Source of the DNA: Bacillus sp. SJS
Lineage (GTDB): Bacteria > Bacillota > Bacilli > Bacillales > Bacillaceae
DNA length: 51,454 nt
Assembly: GCF_000732485.2 (NCBI RefSeq)
Contig: NZ_JAQV02000011.1
Coordinates: 1 to 51,454 of the forward strand
Reading direction: 5' to 3'
The translations under genes and the position numbers were made by a program. The notes below the pieces were generated by a model that was not told the DNA's origin, did no database searches, and saw only the letters and a list, made by a program, of their open reading frames with translations. Shown here in pieces: positions 29,986 through 38,740 of the stretch (positions within the stretch are counted from its first letter, which is position 1; each line of letters begins with the position of its first letter).

Positions 29986-30090
29986 TTCAGCAGCAGAGCT
30001 GAAATCCCACACCCCATCATCAAATATCGCACCCTCCGCAACCATTTACACCAAAACCGCTCCGCTTCCCCTCAAATTAAAGGAAGCGCC

Positions 30091-30119
30091 TTGCCAAATC
30101 CCAATCCATTTGGTATAAT
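30091..30119 (+). promoter_or_regulatory. rpsF operon promoter
   Basis: TTGCCA (30091-30096), a 17-bp spacer and a perfect TATAAT (30114-30119). It drives rpsF-ssb-rpsR. Confidence 0.8.
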
Positions 30120-30145
30120 TCTAACTTGTGAGTAATTGAATATTG

Positions 30146-30190
30146 CTCCTTGCTCTCATATGCTTGAGAGCCGTTTAGACCAAGAGGAGG
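30146..30190 (+). promoter_or_regulatory. Probable S6:S18-binding leader of rpsF
   Basis: The leader folds as an inner hairpin (CTCTCA/TGAGAG) and an outer stem (CTCCTTG with CAAGAGGAG) separated by an asymmetric internal loop beginning CCG. This agrees with the S6:S18 autoregulatory motif described upstream of rpsF in many bacteria. The outer stem takes in the ribosome binding site AGGAGG, so binding of excess S6-S18 would lower translation. Confidence 0.6.
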
Positions 30191-30199
30191 TGTAGAGTA

Positions 30200-30487
30200 A
30201 TGACAAACTACGAAATTATGTACATCGTACGTCCAAACATCGAAGAAGATGCGAAGAAAGCTCTTGTTGAGCGTTTCAGCGGAATTCTTTCTGACAATGG
30301 TGCGGAAGTAAAGGAAACGAAAGAGTGGGGCAAACGTCGCCTTGCTTATGAAATCAACGATTTCCGCGATGGTTACTATCAGATCGTTAAAGTTGCATCT
30401 GAAGCAGAAGCGGTTCAAGAATTTGACCGTCTTGCAAAGATCAGCGAAGACATCATTCGTCACATCGTGATTAAAGAAGAAGAATAA
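30200..30487 (+). CDS. rpsF: 30S ribosomal protein S6
   Basis: 95 residues: [20 protein letters not shown] begins the S6 fold, and [16 protein letters not shown] is conserved. S6 forms a heterodimer with S18 on the platform of the 30S subunit. GAGGAGGTG precedes the ATG. First gene of rpsF-ssb-rpsR. Confidence 0.98.
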   Translation: MTNYEIMYIVRPNIEEDAKKALVERFSGILSDNGAEVKETKEWGKRRLAYEINDFRDGYYQIVKVASEAEAVQEFDRLAKISEDIIRHIVIKEEE

Positions 30488-30528
30488 TTGCAGCCGATCA
30501 TAAATTTTCTAAATAAAGGATGGTCTTC

Positions 30529-31047
30529 ATGATCAATCGTGTCGTTCTCGTCGGAAGACTTACAAAAGACCCTGAACTTCGTTATACACCAGCGGGGGCA
30601 GCTGTTGCCACCTTCACTCTTGCAGTAAACCGTACGTTTACGAACCAGCAGGGGGAAAAGGAAGCAGACTTCCTTAACTGTGTCGTATGGAGACGTCAGG
30701 CCGAAAATGTGGCAAACTTCTTGAAAAAAGGCAACTTAGCAGGCGTTGAAGGCAGATTGCAGTCTCGCAGCTATGAGGATCAAACAGGACGCCGTGTGTA
30801 TGTTACTGAAGTTGTGGCCGACAGTGTGCAGTTTTTAGAGCCTAAGGGATCTGGAAACAGCGGCGGTGGCGGAAACAGCAATAACTTTTATGATGGAGGC
30901 CAGTCTCAGGGCGGCCAGAGATCATATGGTGGTTCAGATCAGCAGCGGAATAATAACAACAATCAAGGCCGTACAAGCTTTGATGATGATCCATTTGCCA
31001 ATGATGGACAACCGATTGATATATCAGACGATGATTTGCCATTCTAA
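30529..31047 (+). CDS. ssb: Single-stranded DNA-binding protein
   Basis: 172 residues from ATG at 30529, equal to B. subtilis SsbA. The OB fold starts [20 protein letters not shown] and ends near SVQFLEP; a glycine/asparagine-rich linker follows, and the C-terminal acidic tip DDDLPF recruits partner proteins. AAAGGA lies eight bases before this ATG; the ATG at 30520 is part of the ribosome binding site region. It sits between rpsF and rpsR. Confidence 0.98.
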   Translation: MINRVVLVGRLTKDPELRYTPAGAAVATFTLAVNRTFTNQQGEKEADFLNCVVWRRQAENVANFLKKGNLAGVEGRLQSRSYEDQTGRRVYVTEVVADSVQFLEPKGSGNSGGGGNSNNFYDGGQSQGGQRSYGGSDQQRNNNNNQGRTSFDDDPFANDGQPIDISDDDLPF

Positions 31048-31079
31048 AAACTAAAATCCAATTCGAAAGGAGTGTATGA

Positions 31080-31322
<243 letters not shown>

Positions 31323-31332
31323 TGTTTAAAAA

Positions 31333-31361
31333 GGCACCCAATTGTGGGTGTCTTTTTTTTT
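31333..31361 (+). terminator. Terminator after rpsR
   Basis: GGCACCCA and TGGGTGTC pair (one G-U) around an ATTG loop, followed by a run of T. Confidence 0.9.
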
Positions 31362-31482
31362 CGCTCAGAATGGGATAACTCTGATGGATGAAAGTCAAAA
31401 AGTTCATGAGGTATTTAGTTGTACTACTTTCATTGTTATCACTCCAAAGGCTCATTTTAGAATGGAGTTGATTAGACGTCTG

Positions 31483-31521
31483 GAGCGGAAATCAGCAGCC
31501 AAACTAAATAGAGCTTATTTA
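31483..31521 (+). repeat. Degenerate end of the 32.5-kb interspersed element
   Basis: GGAGCGGAAATCAGCAGCCA, then AACTAAATAGAGCTTATTT, resembles the right end of the element at 32504-32672 (GCAGCGGAAATCAACAGCCA, then AGTTTAACAGAGCTAATTATT). No left end is recognisable. The rest of the 31362-31611 gap shows nothing I can name. Confidence 0.5.
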
Positions 31522-31611
31522 ATGATCAAAGATGATGATACATTATGTTATAATTTTACAAAAAATACATAGTTCTCAAAGCAGGACTGAAGTATCACTC
31601 AGGAGGACAAA

Positions 31612-32463
31612 ATGATTTTTACAGGAGATTATTTTGATAACTACCGTTTAGAGGAACTATCCAACGAAATAATGGAAGCAGCAGAAAAAAAATTAAAGGT
31701 GAAGCTGCCAGCTGCCTATATTGAATTAATGAGGGTACAAAACGGCGGAGAACTTAAGCTTAAAAAGTTTGTAAATGAAATACTAGAAGATGGGTTTATA
31801 GAAATTGAATATTTATATGGGATAGGCAAAAAAAGCGGAGAAGGAATTCTCATCGATTCTTATACGCGCAAGGAATGGGGACTATCCAATAAGTTAGTTT
31901 ATCTGAACGGAGACAGCCATAATTGGATTGCCTTGGATTATCGCAGATACATAGGGGATAATCCGCCTGTGGTTTATTTAGATATTGATACAAAGGAAAA
32001 AATACAAATTGCTGAGGATTTTACGGATTTCTTAAACAGACTGACTGTTTTAGAAGAACAGAATGAACCGTTTGATTTTTTTGAAGAAGAGTTTGTAAGA
32101 GAAGAAGTGGAGGAAGCATTATTAATTGGCGCCAATAAATATCTAATGACTGCAGGTATCAGATACTTTGGACTGCACGATGAGAACTTAAATTGGTTCT
32201 TAACACAAATTGAGAGTTCAACAAAGAGAATGATGGAAGCACGTTCATATGAAGATACTTATACATTAGATTGTTATTTAAATACCATAATTTTGATAAT
32301 AAAAAGCAGGAAGCATGACCTTAAAGATTATCCGCAAGCAAAAGATTTTTTTGATCGATTAACTAATTTTCCGCCTGAACTCGATGACAATTCAATGATA
32401 AAGAGAAAAAGCGAAAAAATTCAGCATTATTTGCTTTTAGAGCAAGAACGTTTGCTTCAGTAA
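31612..32463 (+). CDS. SUKH (SMI1/KNR4-like) family protein
   Basis: 283 residues. The N-terminal ~150 residues fit the SUKH fold: EAAEKKLKVKLPAAYIELMR (LP..Y..f....NGG pattern), then QNGGE, GIGKKSGEG, LVYLNGDSHNWIALDYR and PPVVYLDIDT. The rest is helical and acidic, without a match I recognise. SUKH proteins often act as immunity proteins against secreted or contact-delivered toxins; others have housekeeping roles. No toxin gene is adjacent. The gene is AT-richer than its ribosomal neighbours and lies between two copies of an interspersed repeat, suggesting recent acquisition. AGGAGG precedes the ATG. Confidence 0.75.
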   Translation: MIFTGDYFDNYRLEELSNEIMEAAEKKLKVKLPAAYIELMRVQNGGELKLKKFVNEILEDGFIEIEYLYGIGKKSGEGILIDSYTRKEWGLSNKLVYLNGDSHNWIALDYRRYIGDNPPVVYLDIDTKEKIQIAEDFTDFLNRLTVLEEQNEPFDFFEEEFVREEVEEALLIGANKYLMTAGIRYFGLHDENLNWFLTQIESSTKRMMEARSYEDTYTLDCYLNTIILIIKSRKHDLKDYPQAKDFFDRLTNFPPELDDNSMIKRKSEKIQHYLLLEQERLLQ

Positions 32464-32503
32464 ATTGTACTAATAATTATTTGTCTACGGATAAAGTATG
32501 GTG

Positions 32504-32672
32504 TAGATTTTTGACACCTGTTGATTGGAGCGGAAGGCGTGAGACTCCTGCGGGAGCAGCGGGACAGGTGAGACCCCGCAGTGGCGCAGCCAGGAGGAGG
32601 CTCACCGCCCGCCCCGCGGAAAGCGAAAGCCTGCAGCGGAAATCAACAGCCAAGTTTAACAGAGCTAATTAT
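32504..32672 (+). repeat. Interspersed repeat element, full copy
   Basis: A GC-rich non-coding block in an AT-rich gap. CTGTTGATT (32518-32526) and AATCAACAG (32641-32649) are perfect terminal inverted arms; GCGGGAGCAGCGGGAC, GTGAGACCCCGCAGTGGCGC and GAGGAGGCTCACCGCCCGC make up a folded interior. Repeats of this type are frequent between genes in Bacillus. A deleted copy lies at 8889-8962 and a fragment at 31483-31521. The remainder of the gap to yybS holds an inverted repeat with a T run on the minus strand (32721-32748) without any minus gene to serve. Confidence 0.75.
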
Positions 32673-32854
32673 TCAGAAACAAGGCCTAAAAAATTGTTGC
32701 TTCCACTGAGTTTCCAGCTCAAAAAAGATGAAAAAGGCACCTTTCATCCGTACTAAAAGAGTTACTAATCGCAGGTAAAATCCACAGGTAAGTTCAACGA
32801 AGTTTTTATACATAAGACAGCAAGTGGCCGCTACTCCTCTTTACCCCAAAAAAA

Positions 32855-32863
32855 TGATATAAT
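32855..32863 (+). promoter_or_regulatory. Probable yybS promoter (extended -10)
   Basis: TGATATAAT gives a perfect -10 with the TG extension; no good -35 is visible. It lies about 110 bp before yybS and just ahead of a terminator-like hairpin. Confidence 0.5.
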
Positions 32864-32887
32864 TGAATCGTACATAACAAGGTGAAG

Positions 32888-32916
32888 GCTGCTTACAAGA
32901 GCAGTTTTTTATTTTT
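32888..32916 (+). terminator. Terminator-like hairpin in the yybS leader
   Basis: GCTGCT and AGCAGT can pair (last pair G-U) around a 6-base loop, followed by TTTTTTATTTTT. It lies between the putative promoter (32855-32863) and the yybS start, so it may be an attenuator rather than the end of an upstream transcript. Confidence 0.5.
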
Positions 32917-32971
32917 ACGGATAGAGAGGATTTTTCTCCCCCTTGTGATTTAAGCTGAATGAGGTGAACCT

Positions 32972-33907
32972 GTGAAACGCACGAAAGCCCTGACAGAGGG
33001 AGCGATTATGCTTGCTCTTTTTACTGTTGCCGTCTTAATTACCATCACCGTCCCGCTTCTGGGGATAATTACTTCATTTGCCCTGCCTATTCCTTTCATT
33101 GTATATGCATTAAGGCATGACACGAGGAGCAGTCTTCTTTTGTTTGCCGCGTCTTTGCCGGTCGTTTTTATAACGGGATCAATCAGTGCCTTGCTTGCTG
33201 CAGCACCGACTGCTTTAACAGGGATCATCATGGGTACACTTTATAAGAAAAGAGGAAGTGCTCCGGCTGTTATTGGCGGGACCTTTGCGTTCCTCGTTAC
33301 CATCCTTGGAGGCTATGTGATTTCGGTTCTTTTTTTTCAAGTGAATCCTCTAACCGAATTCAAGTCTATTATGACGGAATCCATGAATATGGCGACATCC
33401 TTTATGAAAACGATGGGTCAGCCTCCGAAGGAAGAACAGATGAGGCTTCTGCGGACTCAAATGGAACAGTTTTTCACATTGATGCCGACAGTTGCAGTAA
33501 TGTGCAGTTTCTTTTTCTCAATCATTACTCATGCAATTGCATCTGCTATTCTTAAAAGACTGAAACTTGAAGTAAAGCCTTTAAAGCCATTCAGGGAATG
33601 GAAGCTGCCGCAAAGTATTGCATGGTATTATTTGGCGGTTGTTCTGCTGAGCTATATTGGATTCGAGAAGGGATCCTACGCGAGCATGGCTGTGTCCAAT
33701 GTATTCTTTATCCTGATGATTTTGTTAGTCATCCAAGGGTTTTCTTTCCTGTTTTACTATGCTTACGTAAAGGGAATATCAAAAAGCATTCCCATCACGG
33801 TTGTTATTATTTCCCTATTCCTCTCAATTTTGCTTTATCCAATTCAATTCTTAGGTATAATTGACATAGGATTCAGATTAAGGGAGAAAATTACTCCAAA
33901 ATCTTAA
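32972..33907 (+). CDS. yybS: YybS family membrane protein (DUF2232)
   Basis: 311 residues, mostly hydrophobic, with about eight membrane segments. KRTKALTEGAIMLALFTVAV is the characteristic N-terminus of DUF2232 proteins, which precede gdpP and rplI in Bacillus. The function is unknown; the first part resembles S-component-like transport subunits. GTG start with GAGGTG six bases upstream. It heads the yybS-gdpP-rplI operon. Confidence 0.9.
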   Translation: MKRTKALTEGAIMLALFTVAVLITITVPLLGIITSFALPIPFIVYALRHDTRSSLLLFAASLPVVFITGSISALLAAAPTALTGIIMGTLYKKRGSAPAVIGGTFAFLVTILGGYVISVLFFQVNPLTEFKSIMTESMNMATSFMKTMGQPPKEEQMRLLRTQMEQFFTLMPTVAVMCSFFFSIITHAIASAILKRLKLEVKPLKPFREWKLPQSIAWYYLAVVLLSYIGFEKGSYASMAVSNVFFILMILLVIQGFSFLFYYAYVKGISKSIPITVVIISLFLSILLYPIQFLGIIDIGFRLREKITPKS

Positions 33908-33950
33908 TGGTTTTACAAAACGGTATCACTGTTGCGAGGAGCTGAAACAG

Positions 33951-35930
33951 ATGCCAAGTTTTTACGAAAAGCGCTTATTCCGTTACCCTATATACGCTTT
34001 ATATAGCGTGACAGTGATCGCTCTAGCAATCCTTTTTTACTATAACTGGATCCTATCCTTCGCAGGCCTTCTTCTTATGGGTTTTACCATTATTCTCCTT
34101 ATTCAGGCTGATGCCAAAATGAAGTCGGATATGGAAGAGTACATATCCACGCTCTCCTACAGGCTGAAAAAGGTCGGAGAAGAAGCGCTGATGGAGATGC
34201 CGATCGGGATCATGCTGTTTAATGATCAGTACTATATAGAATGGACGAATCCATTCCTTGCTTCCTGCTTCGATGAAGATACGCTCGTCGGACGGACGCT
34301 TTATGATGTAGCGGAAGGGCTCATTCCTCTTATTAAACAGGAGGTTGACTCAGAGACGCTCTCTCTCCATGACCGGAAGTTCAAGGTGATTATTAAAAGA
34401 GAAGAACGCCTGCTTTATTTTTTTGATGTAACGGAGCAAAAAGAGATTGAAAAGCAATATAAAAATGAGCGGACGGTTTTAGCCCTTATTTTCCTTGATA
34501 ACTATGATGAAGTAACGCAAGGGATGGACGATCAGACGAAAAGCACAATTAACAGTGAAGTGACATCCCTTTTGAATAAATGGGGGAATGAACAGGGGCT
34601 GTTTTTAAAGCGTGTCTCCTCTGAGAGGTTTCTTGCTGTTTTAAATGAGCATATCCTCGAAAAATTGGAAAAAAACAAGTTTTCTGTCCTTGATGAAGTG
34701 CGCGAGCGAACAGCCGTTTATAATATTTCGCTTACGCTCAGTGTAGGAATCGGTGCCGGACATCACTCCCTTCAGGAGCTTGGAGATCTGGCGCAATCGA
34801 GCCTGGACCTTGCTTTAGGCCGCGGAGGAGACCAGGTTGCCATTAAGCAGTCTAACGGCAAAGTGAAGTTTTACGGCGGCAAAACGAATCCGATGGAAAA
34901 AAGAACCCGGGTCCGCGCCCGTGTTATTTCCCACGCAATGACGGAAATTGTCACGGCCAGTGACAAGGTTCTGATCATGGGCCATAAATATCCGGATATG
35001 GATGCAATCGGTGCAGCCATCGGCGTTCTGAAAGTTGCAGAAGTAAACGACAAGCAAGCGTACATCGTTCTCGATCAGAATGAAATAGATTCGAGTGTTC
35101 AAAGGCTTGTAGAGGAGCTTAAGCTTCATACCGAATTGTGGTCCCATTTTATTAAACCGGAAGAAGCGCTTGAAATGGTGACAGAGGAAACGGTGCTCGT
35201 TGTCGTGGATACACATAAGCCTTCCCTCGTTCTCGATGAGAAGCTGCTTGGACGTGTTCATGATAAAGTCGTGATTGACCATCACAGGCGGGGCGAGGAA
35301 TTTATTAAAGACCCTCTGCTTGTTTATATGGAGCCGTATGCGTCCTCTACAGCGGAGCTTGTCACGGAGCTGCTTGAATACCAGCCGAAGCGCCTGAAGC
35401 TCAAAATGATTGAAGCAACGGCCCTGTTAGCTGGTATAATAGTGGACACAAAAAGCTTTACGCTCAGAACCGGCTCAAGAACGTTCGATGCAGCATCCTA
35501 TCTCCGGTCAAAAGGAGCGGACACGATTCTTGTCCAAAAGTTTATGAAAGAGGACATCAACCATTTCGTGAAACGCTCCAAGCTGATTCAGAACACCGAG
35601 CTGCTCGAGAATGGCGTAGCGCTGTCAATGGACTCTGATGAAAACGGGGATTATTTCGATCAGGTTATCATTGCTCAAACAGCGGATACTCTCCTTTCAA
35701 TGAGCGGAGTTTCAGCTTCGTTTGTTCTGGCGAGGCGCAATGAAAATACGGTTGGAATCAGTGCAAGGTCGCTTGGGGATGTGAATGTTCAGCTGATTAT
35801 GGAAGCACTGGACGGCGGCGGGCACTTGACGAACGCGGCCACCCAGCTTCATGACATCACGGTTGCAGAAGCGGAAGAGAGATTAAAGCAAGCAATTGGC
35901 GACTATTTTGAAGGAGGAATTAAGGCATGA
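33951..35930 (+). CDS. gdpP: Cyclic di-AMP phosphodiesterase GdpP
   Basis: 659 residues, membrane-bound. Two N-terminal membrane helices (about residues 12-50), a PAS domain, a degenerate GGDEF domain (about 170-300) and a DHH-DHHA1 phosphodiesterase domain. The DHH active-site residues are visible in [23 protein letters not shown] and VIDHHRR; DHHA1 has [12 protein letters not shown]. The enzyme cleaves c-di-AMP to pApA and so affects potassium balance and beta-lactam tolerance. It overlaps rplI by 4 bp. B. subtilis name yybT. Confidence 0.97.
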   Translation: MPSFYEKRLFRYPIYALYSVTVIALAILFYYNWILSFAGLLLMGFTIILLIQADAKMKSDMEEYISTLSYRLKKVGEEALMEMPIGIMLFNDQYYIEWTNPFLASCFDEDTLVGRTLYDVAEGLIPLIKQEVDSETLSLHDRKFKVIIKREERLLYFFDVTEQKEIEKQYKNERTVLALIFLDNYDEVTQGMDDQTKSTINSEVTSLLNKWGNEQGLFLKRVSSERFLAVLNEHILEKLEKNKFSVLDEVRERTAVYNISLTLSVGIGAGHHSLQELGDLAQSSLDLALGRGGDQVAIKQSNGKVKFYGGKTNPMEKRTRVRARVISHAMTEIVTASDKVLIMGHKYPDMDAIGAAIGVLKVAEVNDKQAYIVLDQNEIDSSVQRLVEELKLHTELWSHFIKPEEALEMVTEETVLVVVDTHKPSLVLDEKLLGRVHDKVVIDHHRRGEEFIKDPLLVYMEPYASSTAELVTELLEYQPKRLKLKMIEATALLAGIIVDTKSFTLRTGSRTFDAASYLRSKGADTILVQKFMKEDINHFVKRSKLIQNTELLENGVALSMDSDENGDYFDQVIIAQTADTLLSMSGVSASFVLARRNENTVGISARSLGDVNVQLIMEALDGGGHLTNAATQLHDITVAEAEERLKQAIGDYFEGGIKA

Positions 35931-36373
35931 AAGTAGTTTTTCTTAAAGATGTTAAAGGCAAAGGAAAAAAAGGCGAGGTAAAAAACGTAGCGGACGGCTA
36001 CGCGCACAATTTCCTGATTAAACAAGGTCTTGCTGTAGAAGCAAACAATGCAGCAATGTCAGCACTTAATGCCCAAAAGAATAAAGAGAGCAAAGAAGCA
36101 GAACAAGAGCTTCAGCAGGCGGAAGAGCTGAAAAAAACACTTGAAGAGCTTACCGTTGAACTGAAAGCGAAATCTGGAGAAGGCGGACGTCTATTCGGTT
36201 CCATCACAAGCAAGCAAATTGCCGATGAGCTGAAAAAGGTCCACTCCATCAAAATCGATAAGCGCAAACTGGACCTTCCGGATGCGATCCGAGGTCTTGG
36301 ATACACAAACGTACCTGTGAAGCTTCATACCGAAGTAACAGCAACTCTAAAGGTTCATGTAACGGAAGAATAA
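35927..36373 (+). CDS. rplI: 50S ribosomal protein L9
   Basis: 148 residues: [20 protein letters not shown] and [19 protein letters not shown] form the N-terminal domain; a long connecting helix and the C-terminal domain ([15 protein letters not shown]) follow. The start overlaps the gdpP stop in ATGA. AAGGAGG lies upstream, inside gdpP. Confidence 0.98.
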   Translation: MKVVFLKDVKGKGKKGEVKNVADGYAHNFLIKQGLAVEANNAAMSALNAQKNKESKEAEQELQQAEELKKTLEELTVELKAKSGEGGRLFGSITSKQIADELKKVHSIKIDKRKLDLPDAIRGLGYTNVPVKLHTEVTATLKVHVTEE

Positions 36374-36451
36374 GCATGGAAAGTTAACCCATTGCCGCGT
36401 TTTACAAAATGCGGAAAATCAGGGTTTTCTGAGGATTGAAAGCAGCATGAG

Positions 36452-36503
36452 AGGTGATAGAGCTGATCAGAAAAAATTCTGTTACAGCTTCTATCACCTT
36501 TTT
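36452..36503 (+). terminator. Terminator of the yybS-gdpP-rplI operon
   Basis: AGGTGATAGAGCTG and CAGCTTCTATCACCT pair almost completely around a 19-base loop and end in TTTTTC. A TATAAT at 36508-36513, directly after, is the likely -10 for dnaB, although its -35 is weak. Confidence 0.8.
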
Positions 36504-36557
36504 CTTATATAATAGAACAAGTACGTGCCATTTTAACCTAAAGGACGGTGCTCGAAC

Positions 36558-37913
36558 TTGAATGAACTATTCAATGACCGAATTCCGCCGCAGAATATAG
36601 ATGCTGAACAAGCTGTACTAGGAGCCATTTTTCTTGAACCGCAAGCCTTAACGATGGCTTCAGAAGTATTAATACCTGAGGATTTTTACCGGGCTGCGCA
36701 CCAGAAAATTTATAACACGATGCTCCAGCTTACCGACAAGGGCGAGCCTGTAGATCTGGTCACCGTTACCTCTGATCTCGCAGATGTAAATCTGCTTGAA
36801 GAAATTGGAGGGGTCTCCTATTTATCAGACCTTGCCAACTCAGTACCAACAGCGGCGAACGTAGAATATTATGCAAGAATTGTAGAAGAAAAATCGATTT
36901 TAAGAAGACTAATCCGGACGGCAAGCACGATTGCCCAGGAAGGCTATACACGCGAAGACGAAGTGGCCGATCTCCTGACAGATGCTGAAAAAAGCATCAT
37001 GGAAGTAGCACAGCGCAAAAACGCAGGCTCCTTCCAGAGCATTAAGGATGTCCTCGTTCAAACCTATGATAATATTGAACTTCTTCACAACCGAAAAGGA
37101 GACATCACGGGAATACCAACCGGGTTCTCTGAGCTCGACCGGATGACGGCAGGCTTTCAGCGAAACGACCTCATCATCGTTGCCGCCCGTCCTTCCGTTG
37201 GTAAAACCGCCTTCGCCCTGAACATTGCCCAGAACGTCGCGACCAAGACAGATGAGAACGTTGCGATTTTCAGCCTCGAGATGGGGGCCGACCAGCTCGT
37301 TATGCGTATGCTCTGTGCAGAAGGCAACATCAACGCCCAAAACTTAAGAACCGGTAACCTGACAAGCGAGGACTGGGGAAAGCTCACCATGGCTATGGGA
37401 AGCCTTTCTAACGCAGGAATCTATATCGATGACACCCCAGGGATCCGCGTCAGTGAGATCCGCTCGAAATGCCGCCGTCTCAAGCAAGAGGCCGGCCTCG
37501 GCATGATCCTGATCGATTACCTGCAGCTCATCCAGGGAAGCGGCCGAAGCAAGGATAACCGCCAGCAGGAGGTATCCGAAATCTCAAGAACGCTCAAATC
37601 CCTGGCCCGTGAGCTCAAGGTGCCCGTCATCGCCCTGTCCCAGCTCTCCCGTGGAGTGGAGCAGCGCCAGGACAAGCGTCCGATGATGTCCGACATCCGT
37701 GAATCCGGAAGTATCGAGCAGGATGCCGACATCGTCGCCTTCTTATACCGTGACGATTACTACGACAAAGAATCCGAAAACAAAAACATCATCGAAATCA
37801 TCATCGCCAAACAGCGTAACGGTCCCGTGGGAACCGTCTCCCTGGCGTTCGTAAAAGAATACAACAAGTTCGTGAACTTGGAGCGGAGGTTTGACGACGC
37901 TCCAGGGGCTTAG
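36558..37913 (+). CDS. dnaB: Replicative DNA helicase DnaB (DnaC of B. subtilis)
   Basis: 451 residues beginning MNELFNDRIPPQNIDAEQAV from a TTG codon, with a close match to the B. subtilis protein from this N-terminus. The hexameric helicase unwinds DNA ahead of the fork. The RecA-like motor has Walker A ARPSVGKT, Walker B MILIDYLQLI, and the DnaB signature motifs QLSRGVEQR and SDIRESGSIEQDADI. Ribosome binding site AAGGACGGTG is mediocre. In B. subtilis this gene is followed closely by purA; here about 11.6 kb of other DNA intervenes. Confidence 0.98.
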   Translation: MNELFNDRIPPQNIDAEQAVLGAIFLEPQALTMASEVLIPEDFYRAAHQKIYNTMLQLTDKGEPVDLVTVTSDLADVNLLEEIGGVSYLSDLANSVPTAANVEYYARIVEEKSILRRLIRTASTIAQEGYTREDEVADLLTDAEKSIMEVAQRKNAGSFQSIKDVLVQTYDNIELLHNRKGDITGIPTGFSELDRMTAGFQRNDLIIVAARPSVGKTAFALNIAQNVATKTDENVAIFSLEMGADQLVMRMLCAEGNINAQNLRTGNLTSEDWGKLTMAMGSLSNAGIYIDDTPGIRVSEIRSKCRRLKQEAGLGMILIDYLQLIQGSGRSKDNRQQEVSEISRTLKSLARELKVPVIALSQLSRGVEQRQDKRPMMSDIRESGSIEQDADIVAFLYRDDYYDKESENKNIIEIIIAKQRNGPVGTVSLAFVKEYNKFVNLERRFDDAPGA

Positions 37914-38355
37914 AGGCTGCACCCTTTTTGGGGTGTGGTCTTTTTTATTGCGATCATTTTTTTCAAATGGTCCTCTACCATGTCCGCTTCCCGTATCTTT
38001 AAATTACCTAAATAAATGATCACTTCCCGATTATCCGATAAAAACAGGATCAGTCTATCTTCAATACGGCGGTAGCCTTCTAAATAGCGGAGGCTGATTT
38101 TTTCATACGAAAGACGTTTCGCAGATAAAGCATATCTCTTCGAATGACAAGATAGTTTCGTTTCTTCATTGTTAGACTATAGATTCCTAAGCCAATTAAC
38201 GGAAAAGAAAGGAACAGAAAATAAGAGAAGTTGGATAATGAATGCCAATCCCAGCCAATTGCCGACAAAATCATAAACGGAATGGCTAGCGGTATTGCGC
38301 CGGCTGCGATAGTGAATACTCCCATTTCTCCATTTTCTTTGTATTTGAACTCCAT
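37910..38355 (-). pseudogene. Frameshifted two-helix membrane protein gene
   Basis: ATG at 38355 has AGGAGG six bases upstream and opens MEFKYKENGEMGVFTIAAGA, followed by two membrane segments and SLTMKKRNYLVIRRDMLYL. This frame stops at 38080, but the next frame continues at once with AKRLSYEKISLRYLEGYRRI, then EDRLILFLSDNREVIIYLG, down to a stop at 37910. The join is a single indel near 38115-38130. The restored product (~148 residues) has two membrane helices and a beta-rich tail, the layout of small bacterial PH-like membrane proteins, which I infer only loosely. Its stop overlaps the dnaB stop and lies beyond the dnaB terminator. Confidence 0.65.
37917..37947 (+). terminator. Terminator after dnaB
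   Basis: GCACCC and GGGTGT pair around a T-rich loop, followed by TCTTTTTT. It starts a few bases after the dnaB stop and lies inside the antisense pseudogene. Confidence 0.75.
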
Positions 38356-38423
38356 ATCCACCCTCCTGAGCATTTCTTTGTGGAATAAATACCCAGTTGT
38401 GATTAGTTGTAAGCACAAAGTGC

Positions 38424-38675
38424 CTGACCCGCACTCTGCTAACAAACGAAAGCTCCGGCACCGCCTCTGTTTAAGCCTTATTTATCAAGGTCCCAGCCAG
38501 TACAGCCTCTGTCCCCGGCTGCGGTTAAGCAAAACGGGACTGGCACCGTGCCAGTCCCGTCATTCGCTAGCAGACTAAAGCTCTGGCACCACCCTTCACA
38601 AAGTCAGCAGGCGCAACGGTTTGTAAGAGGCTGTCTCTGTCCCCTTATGCGGTGAAGCAGAGCGGGACAGACCCC
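38424..38675. repeat. Dimeric 128-bp repeat element, copy B
   Basis: Unit starts AAAGCTCCGGCACCGCCTCT (38449) and AAAGCTCTGGCACC (38577) are exactly 128 bp apart. Unit ends CTCTGTCCCC...GCGGT(T/G)AAGCA recur as in copy A. The central palindrome has arms GGGACTGGCAC and GTGCCAGTCCC. The left edge CTGACCCGC and right edge GCGGGACAG are near-inverted, like terminal repeats. Most similar to copy C at 47887-48142. Confidence 0.85.
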
Positions 38676-38740
38676 ACGCCCCGCACCCCGCTTCTATATG
38701 TTAAAATTAGAATAATTATGTAAATAGCTAGGAGCAGATC

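Noticed and set aside
31342-31572. 76-codon ORF after rpsR
   Set aside because: It starts inside the rpsR terminator and includes a repeat fragment; no ribosome binding site.
32481-32756. 91-codon plus-strand ORF
   Set aside because: It lies over the interspersed repeat element and matches no family; the repeat recurs in non-coding places.
38231-38578. 115-codon plus-strand ORF
   Set aside because: It is antisense to the frameshifted membrane gene and then runs into repeat copy B.
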